From contig CAAFYG010000066.1 in the NCBI GenBank assembly GCA_900767195.1, forward strand, positions 1-48,267: a stretch of DNA of 48,267 nt, in the 5' to 3' direction. Made by a program: the position numbers and the translations under genes. The notes under the pieces are model-generated. The model worked only from the letters and a program-made list of their open reading frames with translations, searched no databases and was not told where the DNA came from. This document shows, piece by piece, positions 7,654 to 15,130 of the stretch. Source of the stretch: Clostridia bacterium (GTDB lineage: Bacteria > Bacillota > Clostridia > Christensenellales > Borkfalkiaceae). Every line of letters starts with the position of its first letter. The stretch's first letter is position 1.

Positions 7654-7658
7654 AGAAA

Positions 7659-7706
7659 GCCTCCCCCTCGGGGGCGGGCATTGCCCGTCTCGTTACGGAT
7701 TGCAAC
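7659..7706. repeat. Repeat type B copy
   Basis: GCCTCCCCCTCGGGGGC, GGGCATTGCCC, then GTCTCGTTACGGATTGCAAC. Close copy of 7353-7400. Confidence 0.8.
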
Positions 7707-7742
7707 ACTATCGTCCAAAAGTTAATTTCAGCCTTTGATATA

Positions 7743-7792
7743 GCCTTCCCCCTCGGGGGAAGGTGCTGAACGTAAGTGAAGCGGATGAGGGG
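7743..7792 (+). repeat. Degenerate repeat type A
   Basis: GCCTTCCCCCTCGGGGGAAG dyad, then a weakened hairpin (GCTGAACGTAAGTGAAGC) and GATGAGGGG. The second hairpin has decayed. Confidence 0.65.
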
Positions 7793-7881
7793 ATACCGGC
7801 CTTATTTCAAAGTTTCAATCCCGATCGCGCGTCAAATAACAACCGTTACATTACCGCCCGCGCAGCACTTGGAGCGCCCCG

Positions 7882-8319
7882 TCATTTATGATAAACCGCA
7901 CCGCAGTTTATCATAAAAGCCCGATACACCTGCTCGCACAGTACCACCCGCATCAGCTGATGCGGCAACGTCATCTCCGAAAACGACAATTTAAAATCCG
8001 CCGCCCGCTTCACTTCCGCCGCAAGACCGCAGGAAGAGCCGATTAAAAAGGTGATCTCTTTCCCTTCGTCCGTACGCTTTTTCAAAAGCGAAGCAAAGCC
8101 CTCGCTCGAAAGTTTTTCGCCTTCCACCGCCAGCGCGATCACGTACCCGCGGCACGCGGCAAGAATGTCTTTCGCCTCCTCTTCAAGCGTTTCCCGCTCG
8201 GCGATTTCCCGTATTTCCACGCTCGCGAAGCGCGAAAGCCGTTTCACGTATTCCGCCACCGCCTCGCGCCAGAAGCTTTCTTTGAGTTTCCCCACCGCCA
8301 CGATCCGTATTTTTTGCAT
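7882..8319 (-). CDS. rlmH: 23S rRNA (pseudouridine-1915-N3)-methyltransferase
   Basis: SPOUT-fold methyltransferase acting on helix 69 of 23S rRNA in assembled 70S ribosomes. The 145 residues are close to the usual 155-160. N-terminal MQKIRIVAVGKLKE, the knot motif ITFLIGSSCGL and C-terminal SEMTLPHQLMRVVLCEQVYRA are typical. The usual C-terminal H-Y-H-K stretch reads here as AVYHK. The start lies 15 nt after the CPBP protease gene, so co-transcription is likely; the Shine-Dalgarno is a G-run. Confidence 0.95.
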   Translation of the reverse strand: MQKIRIVAVGKLKESFWREAVAEYVKRLSRFASVEIREIAERETLEEEAKDILAACRGYVIALAVEGEKLSSEGFASLLKKRTDEGKEITFLIGSSCGLAAEVKRAADFKLSFSEMTLPHQLMRVVLCEQVYRAFMINCGAVYHK

Positions 8320-8334
8320 ATATGCCCCCGCGCG

Positions 8335-9279
8335 CTACGCCACAAGCGCGGAAATCCAATTCAGCGCGCAAAGAATGATCCCCGTCAGCGCGTACAACAC
8401 AAATCCTTTCGCGTCCGCCTTCGGTTTCGCCGCCTCCACCGTCTGCATTTCTTCGCTTTTTTCGGGGACTACCCCGTCGATATGCCCGTCGAAACATAAA
8501 AGATACGCAAGCGAACCCGCCAGCAGCACGCCGAACGCAATCAACAGCCAAAGCGGCAACCCCTGCACGCCGCACGCTTCCAAAATCAGAATCAGCGCGT
8601 TATTCACGAAATGCGATACTACCGTGGGCAGAATACTGCCGGAACGAAGCGCGATCAGCGCGAAGCACGCCCCGCAGACAAACTGATAAATCGTCTGCGC
8701 GGGACTTTGGTGGTACAGCGCGAACAATCCCGCGCTCGCAAGCACGGCGGCAACCGCGCCGAATTTTTTCATGCCGCAAAAAAGAATACCGCGGAAGAAC
8801 AATTCTTCAAAGCACGCGGGCAGCACGGCGATCACCAAAATCGCGGGAATAATTTTCGCGCCGTTCATCGAAGGTACGGCGGGCGAAGCGGGCGTATACC
8901 CGAATTTTTCGAGCCATTTTAAAAACAACCCGTTCACCGAAGACAACGATAAAAGCCCGAGCTGCAGCGTGATCGCAATGCAAAAATAAATCGCGCGCGG
9001 CTTTTTCGCCACGTCTTTCACGCGCGTTTCCGTGCGCGAAAAATAAAGGTACGCCGTAGCCGCGAACGCCGCCTGCGGAATCAGATACGAGCAGTACAAA
9101 AACCAGTCTTTTTCCTGATACCCCTCTTTCAATCCGCCGCAAAGCCGCGCCGCAAGCAGAAAAATCAGCAGAAAAATATACTGCCCCACGATCGCCGCCG
9201 AGAAGCTAAGCCCCGAAGCTTTTTCCGCATTCAGCCCCGCAAACAACTTTTTCGTTTTTTTGAAATAAGTGCGTTTCAT
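8335..9279 (-). CDS. CPBP-family intramembrane glutamic endopeptidase
   Basis: Polytopic membrane protein of 314 residues with about eight hydrophobic segments. Its ABI/CAAX-protease core carries EELFFRG (EExxxR, motif 1), a LYHQSP segment (motif 2 position) and HFVNNALI (motif 3 His). The family includes Rce1 and bacterial enzymes that process peptides or regulate stress, and the substrate here is unknown. The ATG (9277-9279) follows a TATAAT by only 7 nt with no Shine-Dalgarno, so the mRNA may be leaderless. Divergent from the MFS gene and upstream of rlmH. Confidence 0.88.
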   Translation of the reverse strand: MKRTYFKKTKKLFAGLNAEKASGLSFSAAIVGQYIFLLIFLLAARLCGGLKEGYQEKDWFLYCSYLIPQAAFAATAYLYFSRTETRVKDVAKKPRAIYFCIAITLQLGLLSLSSVNGLFLKWLEKFGYTPASPAVPSMNGAKIIPAILVIAVLPACFEELFFRGILFCGMKKFGAVAAVLASAGLFALYHQSPAQTIYQFVCGACFALIALRSGSILPTVVSHFVNNALILILEACGVQGLPLWLLIAFGVLLAGSLAYLLCFDGHIDGVVPEKSEEMQTVEAAKPKADAKGFVLYALTGIILCALNWISALVA

Positions 9280-9286
9280 ACATATT

Positions 9287-9292
9287 ATTATA
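9287..9292 (-). promoter_or_regulatory. Extended -10 promoter abutting the CPBP protease start codon
   Basis: Minus strand TGCTATAAT (extended -10); TATAAT at 9287-9292. The -35 is poor (TTTTCT at 17 nt). Seven nt separate it from the ATG. Confidence 0.55.
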
Positions 9293-9421
9293 GCATTTTT
9301 TTTGCGATTAGAAAAGCAAAAACCACTAAAAAACCGTAAAAATCACGCAAAAAACACCGCATTTTGCGGTAAATTCGCGCTGAAATTGCCTTAAAATCCA
9401 CCGAAAATCGTTGATTTCGGC

Positions 9422-9450
9422 TTGATTTTATCGGTTTTTTATGCTATAAT
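9422..9450 (+). promoter_or_regulatory. Sigma-A promoter for the MFS transporter
   Basis: TTGATT (9422-9427), 17-nt spacer, TGC-TATAAT extended -10 (9445-9450). About 50 nt upstream of the start. Confidence 0.8.
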
Positions 9451-9503
9451 ACAAGAAATTTACCCCGAAATCAAAGAAAAAACAGGAGTTTTTCATAGAA
9501 AAA

Positions 9504-10721
9504 ATGCGTAAATTCAAGTCGTTTAAAAGCACGCTCTTCGCTTCGTTCGGCGGCTATGTGGTGCAAGGTATCGTGAATACCTTTGTGCCGCTTTTATTTA
9601 TCACTTTTCAAAATGAATTCGGCATACCGCTTTCGAAAATCACCGCGCTGATCACGATCAATTTTTTCTTGCAGCTTTGCGTAGATCTCGCTTCGGCGTT
9701 TTTCATCGATAAAATCGGCTACCGCGCCTGCGCGTTTATCGCAAACGCTTTCTCCGCGCTGGGGCTTGCGCTGCTCACGATTCTGCCGCGCGCCCTGCCC
9801 GATCCGTTCGTCGGTTTGCTTTTATCCGTATTCGTATACGCGCTCGGCGGCGGACTTTTAGAAGTGGTGGTAAGTCCTATCGTAGAATCCTGCCCTTCGG
9901 AAAACAAATCGAAAACGATGAGCCTTCTGCACTCGTTTTACTGCTGGGGCAGCGTGGGCGTGATTTCGCTTTCCGCGCTGTTTTTTTCGCTCGCCGGCAC
10001 GCAGCATTGGCGCATTTTAACGCTTGTGTGGGCGATACTTCCCGCCGCGAACGCCGTTCTGTTTTTATTCGTGCCGCTTGGCTCGCTTTCCGAAGACGGC
10101 GCGCCTTCCATGCGCATTTCCGAGCTTTTGAAAAGCAAGCCGTTCTGGTTTTACTTTCTGATTATTTTAGGCGCGGGCGCGGCGGAATCCGCCGTGGCGC
10201 AATGGGCTTCCGCGTTTGCCGAAAAAGGTCTGCATGTTTCGAAAACGCTCGGCGATCTTTTCGGCCCTGCGCTCTTTGGCGTGACGATGGGCGTTTCGCG
10301 GCTTTTATACGGCAAATTCGGCGAAAAAATCGACTTGAAAAAAGCCATGACGGCAAGCGGCGTTTTGTGCGTGATTTCGTACCTTGTCATCGCGTTTTCG
10401 CCCTCGGCGGCGCTTTCTTTATGCGGCATGGCTCTTTGCGGATTTTCGGTGGGGTTGATGTGGCCCGGCACGTATTCGCTTGCGGCGGCGGGAATCAAAG
10501 GCGGCGGCAACGCGATGTTTTCGTTTCTTGCGCTCGGCGGCGACATCGGCTGCACGAGCGGACCTTCGGTGGCGGGGTTCGTATCGGGGCTTTTCGGCGA
10601 CAATTTAAAAATCGGGTTTTTATTCGCAACGTTTTTCCCGCTGCTTTTAACGCTGCTTCTGATTTTTTCGGGAAAAAAGAAAAAACCGACAACGTTTTCA
10701 GAAGGAAAACACGGTTTTTGA
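9504..10721 (+). CDS. Major facilitator superfamily transporter
   Basis: Twelve-segment membrane carrier of 405 residues. The MFS loop 2-3 region is recognisable as FFIDKIGYRACAFIANAFSALG, and GVTMGVSRLLYGKFGEKIDLKKAM is its repeat in the second half. The general sequence resembles sugar or drug:proton carriers, but the substrate cannot be deduced. AGGAG (9484-9488) lies 15 nt from the ATG, unusually far. An in-frame ATA at 9495 sits at ideal spacing and is discussed as an oddity. Monocistronic; a repeat-derived hairpin with a T-run (about 10775-10809) follows the gene. Confidence 0.88.
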   Translation: MRKFKSFKSTLFASFGGYVVQGIVNTFVPLLFITFQNEFGIPLSKITALITINFFLQLCVDLASAFFIDKIGYRACAFIANAFSALGLALLTILPRALPDPFVGLLLSVFVYALGGGLLEVVVSPIVESCPSENKSKTMSLLHSFYCWGSVGVISLSALFFSLAGTQHWRILTLVWAILPAANAVLFLFVPLGSLSEDGAPSMRISELLKSKPFWFYFLIILGAGAAESAVAQWASAFAEKGLHVSKTLGDLFGPALFGVTMGVSRLLYGKFGEKIDLKKAMTASGVLCVISYLVIAFSPSAALSLCGMALCGFSVGLMWPGTYSLAAAGIKGGGNAMFSFLALGGDIGCTSGPSVAGFVSGLFGDNLKIGFLFATFFPLLLTLLLIFSGKKKKPTTFSEGKHGF

Positions 10722-10750
10722 AATATTCGGAAAAATAAAAAAGGGGCTGC

Positions 10751-10798
10751 GCCCCTCATTCGTCTGCTGCGCAGCCACCTTCCCCCCAAGGGGAAGCC
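10751..10798 (-). repeat. Repeat type A, inverted; likely MFS terminator
   Basis: GCCCCTCATT, a dyad around GCTGCGCAGC, then CCTTCCCCCCAAGGGGAAG followed on the plus strand by eight T's. It lies directly after the MFS stop and would work as an intrinsic terminator. Confidence 0.8.
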
Positions 10799-10836
10799 TT
10801 TTTTTTAAGGCAGATAATTAAAATTTTAAACGGTTA

Positions 10837-10872
10837 GCGGCAGTCCGTTACAAAACGGGCGATGCCCGCCGC
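10837..10872. repeat. Repeat type B core, inverted
   Basis: GCGGCAGTCCGTTAC then GGGCGATGCCC dyad; inverted relative of 7353-7400 and close to 15218-15251. Confidence 0.75.
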
Positions 10873-10878
10873 TTAGAG

Positions 10879-10925
10879 GCTTCCCCTCGGGGGGAAGCTG
10901 TCAACGAAGTTGACTGATGAGGGGC
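10879..10925 (+). repeat. Repeat type A with GTCAAC hairpin
   Basis: GCTTCCCCTCGGGGGGAAGC then GTCAAC-GAA-GTTGAC (10900-10914) and TGATGAGGGGC. The same GTCAAC stem occurs at 47570-47584. Confidence 0.9.
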
Positions 10926-11076
10926 AGTTTCAATAACGATAAAATAGAAATTTTAAGAAAATCAGCTACGCACATTTGCGATTAAATTGAAATTATCAGA
11001 AAACAAGTTGCGCCCCTTGCTTGAATTTTTCAAAGGGAAAATTTCAAGCAAAAATGGGCTTCGCATAATATGCTGC

Positions 11077-11124
11077 GCCCCTCATCCGTCGCCGTTCGGC
11101 GACACCTTCCCCCCGGGGGGAAGG
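11077..11124 (-). repeat. Repeat type A with GTCGCCG hairpin
   Basis: GCCCCTCATC, then GTCGCCG-TT-CGGCGAC (11088-11103), then CCTTCCCCCCGGGGGGAAGG followed on the plus strand by T5. Confidence 0.9.
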
Positions 11125-11147
11125 CTTTTTATACGGGTGCGGTAATT

Positions 11148-11814
11148 TTAATCCGCTTGATCCGCTTGCCAGATTTCATCATTCGCATAAAATCCGAACG
11201 TTTTTGTTCCGTCGGTTTGCCCTTCATAATTCCGGACGGGCGAGTTCCCTTTCACCACGTCGGGAGAGCCGTCTGCCAACTTACGCAAATCCCAGTCTTT
11301 TGCGGTTGTTTCGTCTTGAATAAATGTTGCCCGATAAACGTTGTATAAAATATCGTTTTCGCCGTTGCCGTAAGTTCCGCCTTGCTTTTCTTTACAAAAT
11401 ACATATATATCGTATGCACCCCGGCTACTTCCCGGGGAAAAGATATAATCATGGAAACGCTCTCGATCGGATCTTTTCCGTACACGTCGTTTCCGTAAGC
11501 GTTATCCATACTTCCCACATAGCCGTAGGCATACCTAGAAAAATAGGGGTGGAGCATGGCTTTTTCATGCCCTTATCGAATCCGCTTGCGTTTAATCCGT
11601 ACGTTGTATCGTGTTGAGCAACGTTTAAAATTGCCTGCAGATCGCTTGTAAATCCCGGCGGATAATCGTAAACGAATTCTCCAAGCTCGGCGGTTAAATT
11701 TTTATTATCCGGGCTTGCCTCGCCCCGGGCATACGAAAAAGCGGCGAAAACTCCGCCCGCGCCCAACGCAACGGCAAGCATGAAAACGCAAAAAGTTAAA
11801 AGCAGTTTACGCAT
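11148..11814 (-). pseudogene. Exported protein with SipW-type signal peptide, broken by two frameshifts
   Basis: The ATG at 11812-11814 has GGAGG upstream and overlaps the end of the signal peptidase gene. It opens MRKLLLTFCVFMLAVAL and GGVFAAFSYARG, the same signal pattern as the TasA-like protein at the operon's head. Reading stays meaningful only if the frame changes twice. The first change is in the five-T run 11561-11565 (residues after GMKK continue AMLHPYFSRYAYGYVGS). The second is in the ATATATAT run at 11403-11410 (then YVFCKEKQGGTYGNGEND and so on to TAA at 11148). The restored product has about 222 residues. Both shifts sit in simple repeats, so true decay, phase variation and assembly error are all possible. 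Confidence 0.75.
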
Positions 11815-13129
11815 TTTCGCCCGCACCTCCCGTATTTCTTTTTGCACGGCGGCGCAATTTCGCCTGATCTTTTTTATACGCCTTTTCGTCGTCGACGATT
11901 TTTTTTGCAATACCGATACTGTCTTTTGCCGCGCGCAAAGCACTTTCATCGGAAATTTTCAATACGCTCGGCGCGGTTTTTACCTTTATCTTGTTCCCCG
12001 CAACGTATCTTTTGAAATTGACGTTCGTCATCAGATACGCACAAACAACGGTATCGCGCCTGATCAGAACGCGCACCAGGCGCGCGTTGCCGTATCTGTA
12101 TTCTTCGTAGCGGTCGTTTTTGATTTGCCGGCTGCCCGGAATCGCCGCGGCATACGCAACGATTTCGTCGTAAAATCTTTTTTGTTCGTCCGTAAGATTT
12201 AAATACTTTTCGAAAAGCGTTTCAACGCGCGGTTTTATAAACGCGGTTGCCCGCCCTTCCGCGCCCGCCGCGGCAGAAGCGGCAGCCGTTTCCGCCGGGG
12301 CAGCCGTTTCCGCCGGGGCAGTCGATTCCGTGAAAAATTCCGCGCTTTCTTCGCCTTGCGATTGCGCCTGCATCGCCGCAAAGCGCAAATCGGCTTCTTT
12401 TTTCAACTTTTTTTCTAAAAACGGATACGCTATGCAAACCGCAACTACGAGCAATACGCAAAGCCACCCTGCGGGAGAATTCATGAATACCACGAAACTG
12501 CCGATATACGGCACTTTCTTTCCGCCGTAGATCCCCTTCATTTGCGAATACAATACGGGGAATTTATCCGAATATCTGTTTGCGTCGCCTTGCAATACGA
12601 ATCTTCTTTGCGGATGCGTTTCGTCCGCTTCTTTGATATCGACGATCCGATGGACGATCATCTGTCCGTCCGCTTCATACACTACGATATCGTAAAGCTT
12701 GAGATCGCTCTCTTTTGGCAACGGAGATACCACGATCAGATCAAACATTTGTATCTGATCGTTCAGGTTGTTTTCGGTAAGATATTTATTAAACCCGTCT
12801 TTTTCAGCCATAGACGCGCTTTTTACCACTTTGATCACGTTTCTTTCTACGGGTTTTTTTTCATTGAGTTTCACATGCAGCGAAAAGAAAAACACGGTGA
12901 TCGCCGCAACGAACAACGCGGCGGAAAGAAGTATTTCGAGCGTGCGAAAAACAGCGGTTTTTTTCACTGATTTTTCCCGCTGTTTTTTGATCTCGCCGTC
13001 GGCGAAACCGCCTCTTATGAGTTTTATGTTCATCTTCGCGATGCAGGCGATCAACGCGGCAAAAAACACGGTTAATGCCACGAAGACCACCAGACACAAG
13101 ACGAAGATATATATATCATATCCCGTCAT
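11807..13129 (-). CDS. SipW-like (ER-type) signal peptidase I with C-terminal extension
   Basis: Membrane peptidase cleaving the signal peptides of matrix-type exported proteins. There is an N-terminal membrane segment (residues about 5-30) and a second at 63-83. Catalytic Ser106 lies in KSASM. The general base is His160 in GQMIVHRIVD, where ordinary bacterial enzymes have Lys; this Ser-His pair defines the SipW/ER type. The GDANRYSD box (181-188) and a membrane anchor at 218-237 follow. SipW enzymes have about 190 residues; this one has 440. The extra part is an Ala/Glu-rich linker (about 255-305) and a basic alpha/beta domain (about 310-430) starting VETLFEKYLNLTDEQKRFYD. It lies 31 nt downstream of the TasA-like gene. 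Confidence 0.88.
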   Translation of the reverse strand: MTGYDIYIFVLCLVVFVALTVFFAALIACIAKMNIKLIRGGFADGEIKKQREKSVKKTAVFRTLEILLSAALFVAAITVFFFSLHVKLNEKKPVERNVIKVVKSASMAEKDGFNKYLTENNLNDQIQMFDLIVVSPLPKESDLKLYDIVVYEADGQMIVHRIVDIKEADETHPQRRFVLQGDANRYSDKFPVLYSQMKGIYGGKKVPYIGSFVVFMNSPAGWLCVLLVVAVCIAYPFLEKKLKKEADLRFAAMQAQSQGEESAEFFTESTAPAETAAPAETAAASAAAGAEGRATAFIKPRVETLFEKYLNLTDEQKRFYDEIVAYAAAIPGSRQIKNDRYEEYRYGNARLVRVLIRRDTVVCAYLMTNVNFKRYVAGNKIKVKTAPSVLKISDESALRAAKDSIGIAKKIVDDEKAYKKDQAKLRRRAKRNTGGAGENA

Positions 13130-13160
13130 AAAGATTCTCCGCTATGCGCCGTTTCTTTTC

Positions 13161-13757
13161 TTATTCAACCTCGCTTACCGTAATGGTAACCACCGCATTT
13201 CCGGGTACTTCGCTACTCAAAAACCACCCGGCGAAAGCATTATAGTCCGACAAAGTAGGCAAAGGAATTTCGCTGACGGTAAGATATTGGCTGAGATCAA
13301 CCGTGTATTCAAACTTATCGCCTTTTTTCGCCTTTGAATCTGCAGCGAGCGTGACGCCTGTGCCGTAGGCAGTCGTCGTTTTGAAAACTGCGTAATCATC
13401 GGCACCCTGTTTGTATGTATTGTTGGTAAAAGAGATTTCCAGTTTCATATTAATGCCTTCATCGACAACCAACGGTTCCGCGTTCGCTGCGGGGGTAAAC
13501 GTTACTGTTATTACGCTGTTCCCAATCTCAAGCCCTGTTTTATGGTTTTTCTTGGTGTCGTTGATGTTCAACAAAACTTGGCTGACGTCGAGAGCAATTG
13601 TACCCTTTTTCGTATCCTCTTTTGCTCCCGCGATACCTTTATCCAAAGCTTTTGTGGTTACAGAATCAACGGTTGCCCGCGCATAGTCGAAGGTGGCATA
13701 TACGCCGCCGACGGTAAGCACAAGTGCCATCAAGATAATGAGTCCGAGTTTTTTCAT
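13161..13757 (-). CDS. TasA/camelysin-like exported protein
   Basis: Probable cell-surface or matrix protein of 198 residues, first gene of the secretion operon. The N-terminus MKKLGLIILMALVLTVGG then VYATFDYARA is a SipW-type signal peptide, with cleavage expected near VYA/TF. The mature part is beta-rich (alternating hydrophobics, NSVITVTFTPAAN, VVTITVSEVE at the end) with no cysteines, as in TasA and CalY families. Homology to TasA is inferred from signal, size and operon; the mature sequence alone is not decisive. AAGGAG lies 8 nt before the ATG. Confidence 0.75.
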   Translation of the reverse strand: MKKLGLIILMALVLTVGGVYATFDYARATVDSVTTKALDKGIAGAKEDTKKGTIALDVSQVLLNINDTKKNHKTGLEIGNSVITVTFTPAANAEPLVVDEGINMKLEISFTNNTYKQGADDYAVFKTTTAYGTGVTLAADSKAKKGDKFEYTVDLSQYLTVSEIPLPTLSDYNAFAGWFLSSEVPGNAVVTITVSEVE

Positions 13758-13811
13758 TTTTTGTTTCTCCTTAAAGTGTATTTTTTTGGGGGTGTCTCAA
13801 TCCCGAAGCAC

Positions 13812-13841
13812 ATTATATATTATCTTTTTTATTTGCGTCAA
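13812..13841 (-). promoter_or_regulatory. Sigma-A promoter of the secretion operon
   Basis: Minus strand TTGACG (13836-13841), 18-nt spacer, TATAAT (13812-13817). Strong match; about 55 nt of 5'UTR. Confidence 0.75.
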
Positions 13842-13944
13842 GGGACTTAGTCCCATTTTTCGAATAAATTTTTATTTTGCCGAAAAAAATGCCTGCGCCG
13901 CGAGAATCTCTCCGTTTTTTGCCCGTGCGTAAACACCCGCGCAT

Positions 13945-13975
13945 AAAAAAAGACCGGACGAAGAAACGCCCGATC
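13945..13975 (-). terminator. Intrinsic terminator of the Crp/Fnr gene
   Basis: Minus strand GATCGGGCG (13967-13975) pairs with CGTCCGGTC (13952-13960) with two G-U pairs and a 6-nt loop, then T7. Confidence 0.75.
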
Positions 13976-14034
13976 CGTATTGCGATTCCGCGCAGAAAGC
14001 CAACCGCTTTGCGCAAGTACATCATTTTTCGCGA

Positions 14035-14751
14035 CTACATCATTTTTTTTAATTTTTTAACGTCTAAAAGTTTTATTGTGCCGCGGCCGTATTCAAGAAG
14101 TCCGTCTTTTGCAAACTGCCGTATCGTTCTGCCGGCAACTTCTCTTACGGAACTCGTATTTTTCGCGATTTCTTCCTGCGTGATGCGAAACTCGGTTTTT
14201 CCCGTGTATATGTATTTTTCCACCAAAAACGCCGCTACTCTTTTTTCGTAGCGCGTAAATAAAACGTCGTGCAGCGTTGCCATGCAAAGGGAAAACCTGT
14301 CTGCGAGCATTTCGAAAACGGCACAGCGCACTTCTACGTTTTCTTCCATGATTTTCTTTACGGCGCACGAATGCAACGCTAAAAGCAAGCTTTTTCTTTC
14401 CACGATGAATTTTGCGTCGAAAGTAATGTGTTCCAGCACGCATGCCGCCGATAATATGCCCATCTCGTTTGCGCGCAACTCGAATAAAGTGATCTCTCTG
14501 CTATTCTCTTCGTCTTCGAGCACCGCCCGCACTTCCCCTTCGAGAATCAGAAACGGGCCTACGCAAGGGCTCATCAGGCACGTGATTTCTTCGCCTTTTT
14601 TATAAGTCCTGATTTCGGATTGATCCATGAGCAATTCTTTCTGCTCGATGGTAAGGCTTCCGTAAAACGGCAAGCTTTGTATCGCCGTTGCTTTTAAACC
14701 TTGTATCGCCATTGATTTTAAACTTTGGATCGCCGTTGATTTTTCAAACAT
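14035..14751 (-). CDS. Crp/Fnr-family transcriptional regulator
   Basis: A cyclic-nucleotide-type sensor domain (about residues 28-150, with GEVRAVLEDEENSREITLFELRANE) is followed by a winged helix-turn-helix (about 165-238, with ITQEEIAKNTSSVREVAGRTIRQFAKDGLLEY). No Fnr cysteine cluster is seen at the N-terminus, and the ligand is unknown. Residues 6-28 are three 8-residue repeats (AIQSLKSM, AIQGLKAT, AIQSLPFY) encoded by 24-bp tandem DNA repeats. AAGGAG 7 nt before the first ATG shows these are translated. The gene lies upstream of the secretion operon but ends in its own terminator. Confidence 0.88.
   Translation of the reverse strand: MFEKSTAIQSLKSMAIQGLKATAIQSLPFYGSLTIEQKELLMDQSEIRTYKKGEEITCLMSPCVGPFLILEGEVRAVLEDEENSREITLFELRANEMGILSAACVLEHITFDAKFIVERKSLLLALHSCAVKKIMEENVEVRCAVFEMLADRFSLCMATLHDVLFTRYEKRVAAFLVEKYIYTGKTEFRITQEEIAKNTSSVREVAGRTIRQFAKDGLLEYGRGTIKLLDVKKLKKMM
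14672..14743 (-). repeat. Three 24-bp tandem repeats inside the Crp/Fnr coding start
   Basis: Units at 14672-14695, 14696-14719 and 14720-14743 differ at a few positions each, share a TNGATCGCC/TNTATCGCC core and preserve the reading frame (8 residues per unit). Confidence 0.85.
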
Positions 14752-14765
14752 GTTTTTTCTCCTTT

Positions 14766-14830
14766 GTATATTTCGTTGCCGCGCCGCATATATGGTTTGC
14801 CGCGCCGCGTATATGGTTTTGCCGCGCCGC
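14766..14830. repeat. Three tandem 21-22-bp units before the Crp/Fnr gene
   Basis: Units 14766-14787, 14788-14808 and 14809-14830 each end in GCCGCGCCGC and contain TATATGGTTT or a variant. The spacing of two helical turns suits a regulator array; TATA-like segments inside could be -10 elements. Confidence 0.75.
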
Positions 14831-14898
14831 CGTTGCGATTTTCAAAAAGCCGTGCGGATTTTTCGTATTTTTCCGGCAGATTTTATTCTTCGGGCGAG

Positions 14899-14940
14899 TT
14901 TCGCGTTATTCCTTTATTCCCATGCGGGAATAACGCGAAA
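14899..14940. repeat. 14-bp perfect inverted repeat with nested alternative stem
   Basis: TTTCGCGTTATTCC (14899-14912) pairs with GGAATAACGCGAAA (14927-14940). Inside, ATTCCC-ATGC-GGGAAT forms a competing smaller stem. Promoter-distal; could be an operator or a cruciform. Confidence 0.7.
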
Positions 14941-15130
14941 TCAAGGGCATGCCCTTGCCGGTTTCGTTTTTTTTAATTCTTAATGCAACAAATAAGCGTT
15001 TCGTAAATGCTGCACCCCTTGATTTTCAGAAATTTTTTGTCAAAAATATTCAGAAAAATCAAAAATGTGCTGCGCCCCTTGATTGAAAATGGAAAAATTC
15101 GATCAAAATGGACTTCTCGTAATAAGCTGC

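Larger units (their letters stand above)
7284..7881. other. 598-bp gene-free repeat cluster
   Basis: Holds five partial or complete copies of the window's interspersed palindromic repeats (7353-7400, 7438-7486, 7504-7595, 7659-7706, 7743-7792), joined by AT-rich linkers. I see no credible gene; the open frames here are translated repeat. Confidence 0.8.
10722..11147. other. 425-bp gene-free repeat cluster
   Basis: Holds type A repeats at 10751-10798, 10879-10925 and 11077-11124, a type B core at 10837-10872, and the AT-rich linker. The stretch 10998-11077 resembles 15070-15131. No gene seen. Confidence 0.8.

Noticed and set aside
7438..7792. CRISPR-like array
   Set aside because: Repeats differ in length and spacing, have internal palindromes and no uniform spacers, and there are no cas genes.
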